64,000 nucleotides of DNA from Granulosicoccus sp965214025 (GCA_965214025.1 CBDCAW010000004.1:186001-250000); one strand, 5' to 3'; counted from the stretch's first letter, positions 1 through 8,777 are shown. Numbers and translations are program-made. The notes: generated by a model from the sequence alone, not told the origin.

Positions 1-384
1 ATGGATTCGGTAGGTTTCGAAGTCGTTGTTGTCGATCGTGAACACCGTGGAAATCGACTCTCGTTCCGCCGCATACACCAGCGTGGCATCAGCAAAATCC
101 ATCGGGCAGTCTGCATAGGTTCTCATCAAGTGCTCGATACGGGAAAGGTCCGGATCACCGATTGGAAGCACAGTGATCACGTCAGACCGGATGAATCGCC
201 AGGCAGCTTCGATTTCGCGTGGATTCTCGCCGACAAGGTGAAACAGCTCAGTCAACACTGCGGCGGTGGTACCCAAAGGCAACCGTAGATCTACAAACGA
301 ATTCACACATCTTGCATGCCAGGCATCGTTCGAGTCGAGATAGGCAAGCAGTGCGCCGGTATCGAGCAAACTTCTAGCTTGCAC
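1..384 (-). CDS. PIN-domain toxin (VapC-like), 3' end outside window
   Basis: The minus-strand frame is open from a GTG at 384 down to base 1, giving 128 codons with no stop. It begins VQARSLLDTGALLAYLDSND and ends near TIDNNDFETYRI. The early LLDTG (Asp near residue 8), the central TELFHLVG (Glu) and the late MDFADATLVYAAE with two Asp are the acidic residues of a PIN-domain ribonuclease. The GTG lies inside the last codons of the antitoxin gene and overlaps its stop, the usual translational coupling of vapBC pairs. VapC proteins cleave RNA, often tRNA, but the target cannot be told from sequence. Only the last few residues are probably missing. Confidence 0.85.
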   Translation of the reverse strand, partial: MQARSLLDTGALLAYLDSNDAWHARCVNSFVDLRLPLGTTAAVLTELFHLVGENPREIEAAWRFIRSDVITVLPIGDPDLSRIEHLMRTYADCPMDFADATLVYAAERESISTVFTIDNNDFETYRIH

Positions 385-658
385 GCCGGCGTTCCAGTCG
401 TTGACGTACAAGCGACCTGGCGTTTTCTGCGCGGGTTGAATTATCGCCGTGGATTTGGCCGGCGAAACCTGCAGCTGCTGCGTGCAGGCGTGCCTGAAGC
501 TCGTCTTCGCTTGATGAGTCCTCTCTGGCAATCAGCCAGTCGATCACGATTTGCTCCAACAGACTGGCTATGGAGGTCTCTTGCTCGCGCGCAGCTTGCT
601 CGAGGGACGACTTCAGGTGAGGGTCAAGACGCCAACTGTAAACGAGATTCTTCTTCAT
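374..658 (-). CDS. Ribbon-helix-helix-type antitoxin of the PIN toxin
   Basis: 94 codons on the minus strand. The N-terminus (MKKNLVYSWRLDPHLKSSLE, then QAAREQETSIASLLEQIVID) fits a beta strand followed by two helices, as in ribbon-helix-helix DNA-binding antitoxins. The C-terminal half is charged and Ala/Arg-rich and would be the toxin-neutralising tail. The reading frame overlaps the GTG of the PIN toxin by 11 bases. An exact inverted repeat covers its start codon and suggests autorepression. I recognise the class from architecture and context, not from a specific named family. Confidence 0.8.
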   Translation of the reverse strand: MKKNLVYSWRLDPHLKSSLEQAAREQETSIASLLEQIVIDWLIAREDSSSEDELQARLHAAAAGFAGQIHGDNSTRAENARSLVRQRLERRRAS

Positions 659-694
659 GCACTACACAGTAGTGCACGACCTTCGCTCAGTCAA
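658..694 (-). promoter_or_regulatory. Toxin-antitoxin promoter with operator palindrome over the start codon
   Basis: On the minus strand TTGACT (694-689) is followed after exactly 17 bases by TACTGT (671-666). A perfect inverted repeat, TGCACTAC-ACA-GTAGTGCA (658-676), covers the -10 box and ends on the A of the antitoxin ATG. The A of ATG lies where transcription would start, about 7 bases after the -10, and there is no Shine-Dalgarno sequence. The message is therefore probably leaderless, and the palindrome is a good candidate antitoxin binding site. Confidence 0.6.
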
Positions 695-817
695 CAGCCA
701 CTATTGCGACATCGATCGAACCAAGGCCTGGTCGACGCTCAGGGTCGATGGTTACTCGACGACAGCCACGGAGACCTATATGTCTAGAAAGCGAGTTCTT
801 GACTGTGCCGCGGTACA

Positions 818-2800
818 TCACCCCCCCAACGCCCCCTGCAAAGCTCCATACCCAGGCTTCGCCTGATAGGCCCGATCCAGCAACAACGGGTCGAACAACG
901 TGCGGAACGAGTAGCGATCGGTGAAGCCCCAGGTCTGCATGGTGGTGCAACGTGGCTGCGCCAGGCAGGTCTCGGCCACGCGCTGGTAGACGGCAGCCTG
1001 GGTGGCCTCGTTCGTGGTTTCGGTGAGCGCGACGTCCAGCTCGGTGATGTGCACGTCCAGCCCGCGCTCGGCGATGGCAGCCATGTTGGCGGTCAGCTCG
1101 TCGAACTGATCGAAGCTTGCGAACAGGTGCATCTGAAAGCCGACCGCGTCGATCGGCACATCACGCTCGATCATTCGATCCAGCAGTGCCAGCAGCCCAT
1201 CGAACTTCGGGCCGGCGAAGGCGGTATCGAACTCGTTGAGCACCAGTGTCGCAGTGGGAGCGAGTGCGCGTGCCTGGCGAAACGCGATGTCGATATAGTC
1301 CTCGCCCATCGCCTCGGACCAGATCGATGCACGCAGCGAACCGTCGTCTTCCACCGGTTCGTTGACGACATCCCAGATCGACACATCGTCGGCATAGCGC
1401 TCGACGATGCGGGCGATGAACTCACGCATGTGCCCTTCACGCTCGGCTTCGGGTGTGGCCTCGACCCACGGCGGCAACTGGCGATACCAGACGAGCGGGT
1501 GGCCGCGCACCACCATTCCGCTGGCGCGCGCGAAAGCGATCAGGTTGTCGGTATCGGCGAACGCGTAGTGCCCGGGCGCGGGATTGATCGCGTCCATCTT
1601 CATGCTGCTCTCGGGCGTCAGCACACCGAACTCTTCCGCGGCGATGGATTGGTAGAGCGCACCGTCAGCCTGGCGGTGGAAGAAGGGGGAGATCGCGGAG
1701 CCGAACTGAATGCCGCGCCCTTCCGCCAGCGTACGCAACCGTTCGCCCGGACGGACGAATTCCGTGGCAGGCCGTACGTCCAGCACGACGCTTTCGGTGC
1801 TGGCGAGGTTGGCATCGATCGCATCGCGCGACAACACATCCACCTCTATCACACCGACAGTCTCCGGCACGAAACGCAGCACGAAGCGCTCTGGTTCGAG
1901 CGGCCGCTGCAGCAAGGTCGCGCCCGGCGGTGGGGTCGGTAGCTCGAGAGTGGGTACGGTACCGTTGCGGTCCGTTCCTTCGATCTCGATCACCACCGGG
2001 TCACCGGCCCGGACCACATACTCCGGCACCTCGGTGATGCTCGGCGCCACATTGGGCACCGCCGCCGGGTTCGTCGCTTCGTCCACAGCGATCAGCACCG
2101 TTTGCGAAGTGCGGTAGTCGGGCTCTGTCGGATCGATCGCCACCACGGTGAACGCGGTGATGCCGACATCCGCCTCCAGCGGTATCCAGTTGAGCGTCTT
2201 GGTACCGTCGAAGTTGTCGTCGAAGGTTGCCTCGACGGGCAGCTGCAGTGGAAAGATACCTGGCAGTTCGCCTTCCGGGTCGCGCGGCTCGAAACGTATG
2301 GCCACCGGTTCGCCCGCGCTCACACGCACGTTCGCCAGATCGGCGAAGAACGGCGCACCGTTGGTTGCAGGGTCGATCCCGACCGGTTGCTCGATCTCAG
2401 GTTCGGGTAACCCGGCTGCGAAGTCGGCTTCGGTCAGCGCCGGGGCCACCTCCTCGGCACGGGGAAACGCCTGTGGATCACGCACCACCGCGAAACCGCT
2501 CGCCGTGGTGAACTCCGCACCCTCGGGAATCGGCTCGTCGTCTGCGCTCGGTGGTTCGGTCAGTGGCGGAGACGGCAGTGGGCCGAGCATCGTGACACCG
2601 CCACCGTTGGCACCGGTATCGGTGCCGTTCACGTCATCCCCGCTCGTGCCGGATGTCGCCCCGGAGGCTGCCGACTCATCGTCGCTGCTGCAGGCGAGCA
2701 ACGTCAGGCTCAGCAGAAGCACCGTGGTGGCTGCAACGCCTGAGGTGCGACAACGCGGCGCAAACAGCCGGAGGTAAGAGATCGGTTCGATGCGATACAC
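818..2800 (-). CDS. GH10 endo-1,4-beta-xylanase lipoprotein
   Basis: 660 residues. The N-terminus carries a lipoprotein signal with lipobox LTLLAC (Cys37), then a Ser/Asp/Gly-rich linker. Residues about 130-340 hold two Ig/cadherin-like putative carbohydrate-side domains (each with a GEPVAI or GDPVVI strand). Residues about 345-655 are a glycoside hydrolase family 10 catalytic barrel. The acid/base is Glu481 in WDVVNEP and the nucleophile Glu587 in HITELDV; GHPLVWYRQLPPW and the late TWGFTDRYSF are also family signatures. It would be a cell-surface or periplasmic enzyme attacking xylan backbones. It stands alone, with no other xylan genes beside it. Start choice rests on the signal peptide. 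Confidence 0.93.
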   Translation of the reverse strand: MYRIEPISYLRLFAPRCRTSGVAATTVLLLSLTLLACSSDDESAASGATSGTSGDDVNGTDTGANGGGVTMLGPLPSPPLTEPPSADDEPIPEGAEFTTASGFAVVRDPQAFPRAEEVAPALTEADFAAGLPEPEIEQPVGIDPATNGAPFFADLANVRVSAGEPVAIRFEPRDPEGELPGIFPLQLPVEATFDDNFDGTKTLNWIPLEADVGITAFTVVAIDPTEPDYRTSQTVLIAVDEATNPAAVPNVAPSITEVPEYVVRAGDPVVIEIEGTDRNGTVPTLELPTPPPGATLLQRPLEPERFVLRFVPETVGVIEVDVLSRDAIDANLASTESVVLDVRPATEFVRPGERLRTLAEGRGIQFGSAISPFFHRQADGALYQSIAAEEFGVLTPESSMKMDAINPAPGHYAFADTDNLIAFARASGMVVRGHPLVWYRQLPPWVEATPEAEREGHMREFIARIVERYADDVSIWDVVNEPVEDDGSLRASIWSEAMGEDYIDIAFRQARALAPTATLVLNEFDTAFAGPKFDGLLALLDRMIERDVPIDAVGFQMHLFASFDQFDELTANMAAIAERGLDVHITELDVALTETTNEATQAAVYQRVAETCLAQPRCTTMQTWGFTDRYSFRTLFDPLLLDRAYQAKPGYGALQGALGG

Positions 2801-3161
2801 GTTTGTCTATGCCCAGGTATTGTAAACAATGCAGCATAGCGCATGGTTTGGACGGAAAAACGTGCCCGACAGCGCAGCAATGAGCGTCTGCGACCGGGAA
2901 TAGTGGCGAGCTGGTCCGGGCCGAGATCACTCCTGCACCGATGATCCGGGCTTCGCATCGGAGCCTCGCTGCGCGACTTCCTGCCCCGAAAGTCGCCGCA
3001 TCATCATTGCCGTAGCAGCGCATTCCGCAGCAGAAGTTCCGGCCTCATTCCAATTGTCCTGACACTTCGGTTATTTTTCCTGCGTGGTTATATTGCAGCT
3101 TTCCGTTATATTTCTGATTTGTTAGTCTCGTATCATCCGAGTCCCGAAGTAGCAAGGAACT
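2801..3161. other. Divergent intergenic region, xylanase / cvpA
   Basis: About 360 bases without a convincing gene. It must hold promoters for the xylanase (minus) and cvpA (plus). The stretch at 3065-3125 is AT-rich compared with its surroundings, but I could not fix a good -35/-10 pair. The only clear element is the palindrome at 2819-2830. Confidence 0.5.
2819..2830. promoter_or_regulatory. 12-bp palindrome upstream of the xylanase
   Basis: ATTGTAAACAAT is a perfect inverted repeat (ATTGT/ACAAT arms around AA) starting 19 bases upstream of the xylanase ATG. On the minus strand it contains TACAAT, a five-of-six match to a -10 box, without an obvious -35. It could be an operator for sugar-responsive control. 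The regulator is unknown. Confidence 0.35.
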
Positions 3162-3698
3162 GTGTCTGCAATCGATTATATTCTGCTGGCCATCATCCTC
3201 GGCTCAGCCATCTTGAGCTACCAGCGAGGATTCGTGAAGGTGTCCCTGAGCGTGGCCACGATAGTCATGGCAATCGCCGCGACGCTGCTGTTCACGACGC
3301 GCGTGGCCAACTCCTTGCCTACCGACATTTTCCAGACCACCTCGTCACGCTACATATGGGGCGCGATCTTTCTGTTCTTCGGCACCGGCTTTATCGGCGG
3401 GGTGATCAGCTGGCTCTTCAGGCAGGCTGTGGGGGCTTCCAACCTGGGGCCGGTAGACCGGTTCCTGGGCGTTGTGTTCGGCATCGCGCGCGGCATGCTG
3501 TTTATCTTGCTACTCGTGTTGCTCTCGAACCTGACGCCAAGCCTGAAGCAGGAAAACTGGTGGCGGGAGTCCGCGTTGCTACCACGTTTTCAAAGTGGTG
3601 CCAGCGCGCTCCATGCACAGCTGCCCATGGAGCTGGCGGTGCACTTCGACCTGGCCCGCCCCGTGGGGCGGGAAACTCAATGGATAGGTAATCCGTGA
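3162..3698 (+). CDS. cvpA: CvpA family membrane protein
   Basis: 178 residues with a GTG start preceded by AAGGA. The protein matches CvpA along its length: AIDYILLAIILGSAILSYQR at the start, four hydrophobic segments, the central GPVDRFLGVVFGIARG motif and a soluble tail with the ENWWRESALLPRF element. CvpA is an inner-membrane protein linked to colicin V export, envelope stress and bile resistance, but its biochemical role is unsettled. In many gammaproteobacteria it precedes purF; here it faces yggX and mutY convergently, only 6 bases from the yggX stop. Confidence 0.92.
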   Translation: MSAIDYILLAIILGSAILSYQRGFVKVSLSVATIVMAIAATLLFTTRVANSLPTDIFQTTSSRYIWGAIFLFFGTGFIGGVISWLFRQAVGASNLGPVDRFLGVVFGIARGMLFILLLVLLSNLTPSLKQENWWRESALLPRFQSGASALHAQLPMELAVHFDLARPVGRETQWIGNP

Positions 3699-3704
3699 AT
3701 TGAG

Positions 3705-3983
3705 TTATTCGCTCGGTGGCACATACCCACCGGGCATCGCTGCCTCCTCTGTAAACAGAAACTTCTCCATCTCCTCTTCGAGGAACTTGCGTGCCTTCGG
3801 GTCCACCGGGGTGAGACGGTACTCGTTGATCAGCATGGTCTGGTGGTTGACCCACGCCTGCCAAGCCTCTTGAGAGATGTTCAGGTAGATGCGCTTGCCC
3901 AACTCGCCAGGGTAGGTGGGGCGTTCGAGCCCGGGGGCTTCCTTGTTGAGCTTTGCGCACTGCACCATGCGTTTCACGGCCAT
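3705..3983 (-). CDS. yggX: Probable Fe(2+)-trafficking protein YggX
   Basis: 92 residues. The motif set CAKLNKEAPGLERPTYPGEL, GKRIY, ISQEAWQAW, HQTMLINEYRL and the late FLFTEE identifies the YggX family, which protects iron-sulfur enzymes from oxidative damage and is thought to handle Fe(II). The single Cys near the N-terminus (MVQC) is conserved. The gene overlaps the end of mutY by 10 bases, the same mutY-yggX coupling as in E. coli. That makes sense because MutY is itself an iron-sulfur protein. The alternative start is the Met at 3968, nearer the usual YggX length of about 90. Confidence 0.95.
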   Translation of the reverse strand: MAVKRMVQCAKLNKEAPGLERPTYPGELGKRIYLNISQEAWQAWVNHQTMLINEYRLTPVDPKARKFLEEEMEKFLFTEEAAMPGGYVPPSE

Positions 3984-5137
3984 TCTCCCATCAGGGTTTC
4001 CAGAATTCGGGTAACCGGCGCAGCCATGCCACCAGTCGAAGTGCCACCGTTATACCAGACGAACCGTTCCGGCTCCATCACGGCATCCGGTAGTGGTGCG
4101 ATCTCCAGTGCCAGTACGTCGATATCGAGATGAAAGTGGCTGAAGGTGTGCCGCAGCTTCGCTACCGTGAACGCTTCGCTGCCGGCCTTCAGTCGATGAC
4201 GCGACAACCAGCTCTCGAGCGGCGTCACTGATCCGCCAGCATCCGTGTGTGAAGGCGTGTCGGCATCCCCAAGCTCCGGCAGGCTCAACAGGCCGCCCCA
4301 TACACCGGTAGGTGGCCGCCTCTCCAGCAACACCCTGCCCTGCGTGTCCCGCAGGGCCAGCATGCAGGTCTGCCGTACCGGCACCGCCTTCTTCGGCTTC
4401 CTGCCCGGATAATCCAAAGGATTTCCGGCCGCCAATGCGGCACAGCTCGCGGCTATCGGGCACTGACTGCACTGCGGACGGTTCCGGGTGCAGATCATCG
4501 CACCCAGATCCATCATCGCCTGGTTGAAGGGGCCGGTACGCGTCGCCGGTGTAACCTGCTCCGCAAGCCGCCACAGCTCGTTCAGCACACGTGTCTGCCC
4601 GGGCCAGCCGGTCACGGCCTCATGACGCGCGAGCACCCGCTTCACGTTGCCATCGAGTATCGGATGGTGCTGACCGGCGCCAAGGCTCAAGATCGCCCCG
4701 GCGGTGGAGCGGCCGATGCCGGGCAGGCTGATCAGCTCATCGAGCTCCAGTGGCAGTGAGCCTGCGAAACGCTCCACCACCTGCCGGGCTGTCGCATGCA
4801 GGTTTCGACCTCGGGCGTAGTAGCCGAGCCCGGACCAGTGCGCGAGCACATCGTCCAGCGACGCCTCCGCCAGTACCGCCAGGGTAGGGAAACTGTGCAT
4901 GAAGCGTTCGTAGTAGGGAATGACGGTCGCGACCTGAGTCTGCTGCAGCATGATCTCGGACACCCATACACGATAGGGTGTCGCGTTCTGCTGCCAGGGC
5001 AGATGCTTGCGGCCATGCTCATCGAACCAGCCGAGCACACGTTCGGCGAACGTCGGACCCGCGGGCATAGGCTCGGCGAACGTTGGCTGGGCGGCTTGGG
5101 GCTCGGCGGCCCGGGGCTCGTCGAACTGGCGCTTCAA
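3974..5137 (-). CDS. mutY: Adenine DNA glycosylase MutY
   Basis: 387 residues. MutY removes A mispaired with 8-oxoguanine. Visible are catalytic Glu61 in SEIMLQQTQV, the helix-hairpin-helix LPGIGRSTAGAILSLG (about 138-153), catalytic Asp162 in HPILDGNVKRVLAR, and the [4Fe-4S] cysteines in the spacing C-x6-C-x2-C-x5-C (ICTRNRPQCSQCPIAASC). The C-terminal 130 residues are the NUDIX-like domain that reads 8-oxoG. The first 30 residues are an unusual Pro/Ala-rich extension with the short repeat PTFAE; the real start may be internal. Its ATG overlaps the stop of the upstream small gene (ATGA). Confidence 0.96.
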   Translation of the reverse strand: MKRQFDEPRAAEPQAAQPTFAEPMPAGPTFAERVLGWFDEHGRKHLPWQQNATPYRVWVSEIMLQQTQVATVIPYYERFMHSFPTLAVLAEASLDDVLAHWSGLGYYARGRNLHATARQVVERFAGSLPLELDELISLPGIGRSTAGAILSLGAGQHHPILDGNVKRVLARHEAVTGWPGQTRVLNELWRLAEQVTPATRTGPFNQAMMDLGAMICTRNRPQCSQCPIAASCAALAAGNPLDYPGRKPKKAVPVRQTCMLALRDTQGRVLLERRPPTGVWGGLLSLPELGDADTPSHTDAGGSVTPLESWLSRHRLKAGSEAFTVAKLRHTFSHFHLDIDVLALEIAPLPDAVMEPERFVWYNGGTSTGGMAAPVTRILETLMGEWP

Positions 5138-5367
5138 GCCGCCTTGGCCACCGCGTTCATTACTTCGTCACTGAGATCGATCGGCAGGAATCGGCTGGCG
5201 GGGTAGAGATAGTCTTCGCCGGATTCGTCGATGATACGAAGCTGCTTCAGCTCGTCGGCCCGCTCATCTGCCAGTACCTCGTAGAGCTTCCTCAGCTCCA
5301 GAGAAGCTCGGTAGTCGCTGTTATCGATGCAGACGGCATATCGCTTGTCAGTCATTTGCTGCCCCAC
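5134..5367 (-). CDS. Small conserved protein of unknown function
   Basis: 77 residues, MTDKRYAVCIDNSDYRASLE near the start, then ELRKLYEVLADERADELKQL and a DYLYPASRFLPIDL element near the end. I recognise this as a widespread short hypothetical family (SDYRASLELRKLYEVL, ESGEDYLYP) with no assigned function. It overlaps the start of mutY by 4 bases and is probably cotranscribed with it. The second Met (MTDK, residue 5) fits relatives better as the start. Confidence 0.75.
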   Translation of the reverse strand: MGQQMTDKRYAVCIDNSDYRASLELRKLYEVLADERADELKQLRIIDESGEDYLYPASRFLPIDLSDEVMNAVAKAA

Positions 5368-5379
5368 AGGTTGTCCGCC

Positions 5380-5625
5380 TCACAGGTAACGTTTCAGCTT
5401 CATCTCGACCTGGCCGATGCCATGCGCCTCGTACCAGTGAACTTCCGCGGAAACCATCTCACCAGCCCCGGAGCCTTCGGCTCCCGACCTGACCCTAGCC
5501 GTTCCCTTGCACTTGCACCAGTTCACACCTCCGTAGGCCTTACGCAAACGTCTCAGCTCGCGCAATGCCCGCCCGGACGCCACCGTTTCGGCATCCTGTA
5601 TTTCTCCGGCAAGCTCCACATCCAA
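5380..5625 (-). CDS. Small conserved protein of unknown function, HWYEAHGIG type
   Basis: 81 residues ending TAEVHWYEAHGIGQVEMKLK-like (here SAEVHWYEAHGIGQVEMKLK) followed by RYL. The elements AGEIQDAETVASG, LRRLRKAYGG, NWCKCKGTARV and the His-rich end belong to a recurrent small hypothetical family found in many phyla and often next to genes like the preceding 77-residue protein. No function is known to me. A GGGAGG lies 13 bases before the chosen ATG. An in-frame GTG about 54 bases upstream would extend the N-terminus. Confidence 0.7.
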   Translation of the reverse strand: MDVELAGEIQDAETVASGRALRELRRLRKAYGGVNWCKCKGTARVRSGAEGSGAGEMVSAEVHWYEAHGIGQVEMKLKRYL

Positions 5626-5737
5626 TGGTTGAAGCCTCCCGGCTCTACTGACGAGTATTTCAGGCGTGTCGGCACTTCAGTGCCCGTGCAAGGAGAATCT
5701 ACCACGTTCAACCGCCGATGCATCCCGCCACGCCGTC

Positions 5738-7954
5738 CTACTTCAGGAAGCCCTCCAGCTTCTCCTTCGCCTTCTCGGCCTCTTGGTTCAACTGTTCCTT
5801 CAGCTTGTCTTCCTGGCCTTTCAGTCGTTCTTCCGCGGCGGCCTTGGCCTTGGCTGCCGCCTCCTTCGCCTGCGCCCCGGCGACACCCCTGATGTTGTCG
5901 GAGATGCCGTTCCGCATGCCACGCATCAGCACACCGCCCGGGTCTGACGAGAGCTCCTGAAAGCTGCCCTTCACGGGCACGCTGAGCTCCACGCCTTTCA
6001 GGCTTGCCAAATCGCTACCACCCTGCCCCTCGGCGGTGCCGGTGATCTTGGTACGAACGGTGTAGTCCACCTGTTCGCCCGGCAGGTCCACCTGGCCGGC
6101 CCCACCCACGCGCAACAGGGGTGAGCGCATGTCGAGGTCATCGGAATTCATCACACCATCCGTGAACTTGCCACTCATGCTGAGTGACGAGAAGTCGGTT
6201 TTCACCTCTTTTTCGTCGTCCGCCAGCTTCTGCCCGGACAGCGCTGCCTTCGCCCGCCGCAGCTGGTAGCCGATGTTGATGCCGTTGATCGAACCGTCGC
6301 TGAAGGCGGTGTCGAAGCCGCCGTTCAAGCCGGCGGTCAGCGCATTCACCGAATCGCCGACGGTCGTGATATCTGCCTTGAATTCGCCCTGACCGGAAAG
6401 AAACGAGTCACCTTGCGCAAGATCGGCGAGCAGGGGGTCGGCCTGAACGCCGGCAAGTACGAGAGCCAGTGAGTAGGCCGCCACCTTGCCGCTCGCGTCG
6501 AGGTTCGCGGTGGTATCCACGTTACCTTCGTAGAGCTTCGCCTGCAGGTTCTGCACGCCCAGCTTGCCTCCGGCGGCTTTCACCGGTATCACGATGTCGC
6601 TGACGGTGAGATTGCTGGCCTTCATCGAGCCGACGCTGAACTTGCCATCGACATCCAGCGTACGCAACATCTGCTTCGGCAGCTCGATCGGCGTATCGCC
6701 ACCGGCGCTCTCCGGTGCCTGTTCCGCGGGCGTATCCTCGGCAGGCTCGGCGCCCTCCTCGGCAGGTGGCGGCAGGTAGCGATCCAGATCTATCTTGTCC
6801 AGCTCGAGGGCGAAGCGCAGTGGCGGCATGGCGCCGTCGAACGACGGCACATCCACCGTGCCGCTGAGCGTCGTGTCGTCCAGCTTCATCGCCAGCTCAC
6901 TGATCGCCGCCGACGCAGGCGTAGCGTTGAAGGCAAGGTCGAGGCTGGCCTTCTTCAGCACGCCCTCGTCGGCCGTCGGTGGCACGGCGATCGCCAGTGA
7001 ATTCATGACCTCTCGCGGACTGAACTCTTCGCTCTTCAACGAACCGGTGACCTTGGGTTCGGTGTTCAGATCACTGACATCTACCTGACCGTCGAGCTTG
7101 AGATCCATCGCGTCGAGCGTCAAAGACTTCACGGACACCTTCTGTTCACCCAGGTTGGCCATGACATCGGCAGCCAGCTCGGCACTGAGCTTTTCACCGG
7201 GAAGTCCACTACCTGTAGCCGTGGTATCCAGGGTGATGCCGTTCAGCGAATACACCTGGTTTTCCAGATCGATCGTGACTTCGCCACCGCCAGCCACGTC
7301 GGCGTTCAGATCCATGCTGTCGCTGATTACCTCAAAGCTGGTGGACAGATCGAAGGGTTCCTGCAAGGCAATGGCGCCGGTCTTCAGGCTGAAACCGCTG
7401 AGGCGCGCGTCGGTGCCACCCTGCGCATCCTTCCAACTCACGTTGGCATCGCTGATGTCGATACCGCCCACCTCCAGAGCCGCGATCGTCGCACTGCTGC
7501 CCTCCACCTCCGTAGTGGTCTCGGAATCCTCGGTCGTGGTCATCGTCGCTTGCGAGCCGACCAGATCGTCCCAGTTGGTGGTGCCGTCGGCCGCACGTTG
7601 CAGGTCCAGGCTCAGACCATCCAGCTTCACGGTACGCACGTTCACCACACGGCGCAGCAGCGGCAGCAACTCGACTTTCACATCAGCACTGCCGATGCGG
7701 GCGAACGGCTCATCGCCAAAGCCTTCCGCGTTCGCCAGGGTGATGTCACTGATGGAGATGCCGGCCCACGGAAACACCGAGGGGCTGAGATCACCGGCGA
7801 TCATCAGGTCACGGCCGGTCTGCTTCCTGGTCTGGTTCTGAATGGTTTCCTTGAAGTCGTTCCAGTCAACCAGGTAGACAAGTGCTGCGATACCCACACC
7901 GACCACCAGAGAAAGCACCACGATGGTGCCCAGTACCCACTTGAGTATCTTCAT
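5738..7954 (-). CDS. AsmA family protein
   Basis: 738 residues. A single N-terminal membrane helix (about 5-28) is followed by the AsmA domain (WNDFKETIQNQTRKQTGRDL, then DLSPSVFPWAGISISDITLANAEGF in two runs) and a long beta-rich repeat body. The C-terminal AsmA half has FDTAFSDGSINGINIGYQLR and LPGEQVDYTVRTKI. The last 45 residues are an Ala/Lys/Glu coiled coil, which is uncommon. AsmA-like proteins sit in the inner membrane facing the periplasm and are now linked to phospholipid transport to the outer membrane. Length and architecture match AsmA and not the larger TamB. Confidence 0.9.
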   Translation of the reverse strand: MKILKWVLGTIVVLSLVVGVGIAALVYLVDWNDFKETIQNQTRKQTGRDLMIAGDLSPSVFPWAGISISDITLANAEGFGDEPFARIGSADVKVELLPLLRRVVNVRTVKLDGLSLDLQRAADGTTNWDDLVGSQATMTTTEDSETTTEVEGSSATIAALEVGGIDISDANVSWKDAQGGTDARLSGFSLKTGAIALQEPFDLSTSFEVISDSMDLNADVAGGGEVTIDLENQVYSLNGITLDTTATGSGLPGEKLSAELAADVMANLGEQKVSVKSLTLDAMDLKLDGQVDVSDLNTEPKVTGSLKSEEFSPREVMNSLAIAVPPTADEGVLKKASLDLAFNATPASAAISELAMKLDDTTLSGTVDVPSFDGAMPPLRFALELDKIDLDRYLPPPAEEGAEPAEDTPAEQAPESAGGDTPIELPKQMLRTLDVDGKFSVGSMKASNLTVSDIVIPVKAAGGKLGVQNLQAKLYEGNVDTTANLDASGKVAAYSLALVLAGVQADPLLADLAQGDSFLSGQGEFKADITTVGDSVNALTAGLNGGFDTAFSDGSINGINIGYQLRRAKAALSGQKLADDEKEVKTDFSSLSMSGKFTDGVMNSDDLDMRSPLLRVGGAGQVDLPGEQVDYTVRTKITGTAEGQGGSDLASLKGVELSVPVKGSFQELSSDPGGVLMRGMRNGISDNIRGVAGAQAKEAAAKAKAAAEERLKGQEDKLKEQLNQEAEKAKEKLEGFLK

Positions 7955-8164
7955 CCCCCACCTCTTCAGTGCTCGTTACCGCCGGGCGATGCCCAATTAA
8001 GTTGTCTTGTGCGTTGCCGCCACCGCGCCGCCGTTCGGCGCTCTTGACCGACACCTGCAGGGACTGATCCATTTGGCCTGGAAAGCGTGATACCGCGCAC
8101 ATGATAGTGTAGCGCAACCATCGACTGGTTCACGTTCGAACCGCGTGATCATCCGTCGGCTACC

Positions 8165-8638
8165 TCAAGCGTGGTAGTTGCCCGACTTGCCGCCACTCTT
8201 CTCGACCAAGTGGATGCCCTCCATTCGCATGCCGCGATCCACCGCCTTGCACATGTCGTAGATCGTGGCGAGCGCCACCTGGAGGCCGACCAGCGCTTCC
8301 ATCTCCACGCCGGTTTGCGATCGGGTTTCGGCGCGCACCGCACACCTGACGCTATCGGGTTCGGCATCGAGCTCGAAGGTGACGTCCACCCGCGTCAGGC
8401 TGATGGGGTGGCACAACGGTATCAGCTCGCTCGTCCGCTTGGCTGCCATGATGGCGGCGATTCGGGCGATACCCAGCACGTCGCCCTTCTCGTGACTGCC
8501 TTCGGCCACCATTCGCCACGTCTTTGGCAACATGCGAATGACGCCACTGGCCACGGCGATCCGATGGGTCACGGCCTTGTCGCCGACGTCCACCATATGG
8601 GCGTTGCCGGCGGCATCGAAATGGGTCAGCTCACTCAT
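8165..8638 (-). CDS. moaC: Cyclic pyranopterin monophosphate synthase MoaC
   Basis: 157 residues. MoaC makes cyclic pyranopterin monophosphate, the first stable molybdopterin precursor, with MoaA. Diagnostic segments are MVDVGDKAVTHRIAVASG near the start, KGDVLGIARIAAIMAAKRTS, LIPLCHPISLT, GVEMEALVGLQVALATIYDM and the C-terminal VEKSGGKSG with the catalytic Lys pair. It is transcribed away from moaD-moaE, so the three genes share a 212-base control region. moaA is not in the window. Confidence 0.96.
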   Translation of the reverse strand: MSELTHFDAAGNAHMVDVGDKAVTHRIAVASGVIRMLPKTWRMVAEGSHEKGDVLGIARIAAIMAAKRTSELIPLCHPISLTRVDVTFELDAEPDSVRCAVRAETRSQTGVEMEALVGLQVALATIYDMCKAVDRGMRMEGIHLVEKSGGKSGNYHA

Positions 8639-8747
8639 CGGGTTCCTCGTGCCTTGTAGGGGTCGTCGATGGTACGGCAGTTCTGGTGGTCCTTCCGTCT
8701 GACGGTGATGGGTTCAGCGTCGTTCTCGGTTGGGACGATCACCGGAA

Positions 8748-8777
8748 CCTGTCATCGATCAGCTTGTGAGCGATGTT
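8748..8777 (+). repeat. Dispersed repeat, copy 1
   Basis: CCTGTCATCGAT, ten unmatched bases, then GCGATGTT. The same two blocks with the same 10-base gap recur at 19014-19043. It lies in the moaC/moaD divergent region and is the most diverged of the four copies I found. Confidence 0.4.

Noticed and set aside
1049..1942. A 297-codon plus-strand frame opposite the xylanase
   Set aside because: It is the mirror of GH10 coding sequence; the minus strand has catalytic motifs and a signal peptide, and the plus-strand frame has none.
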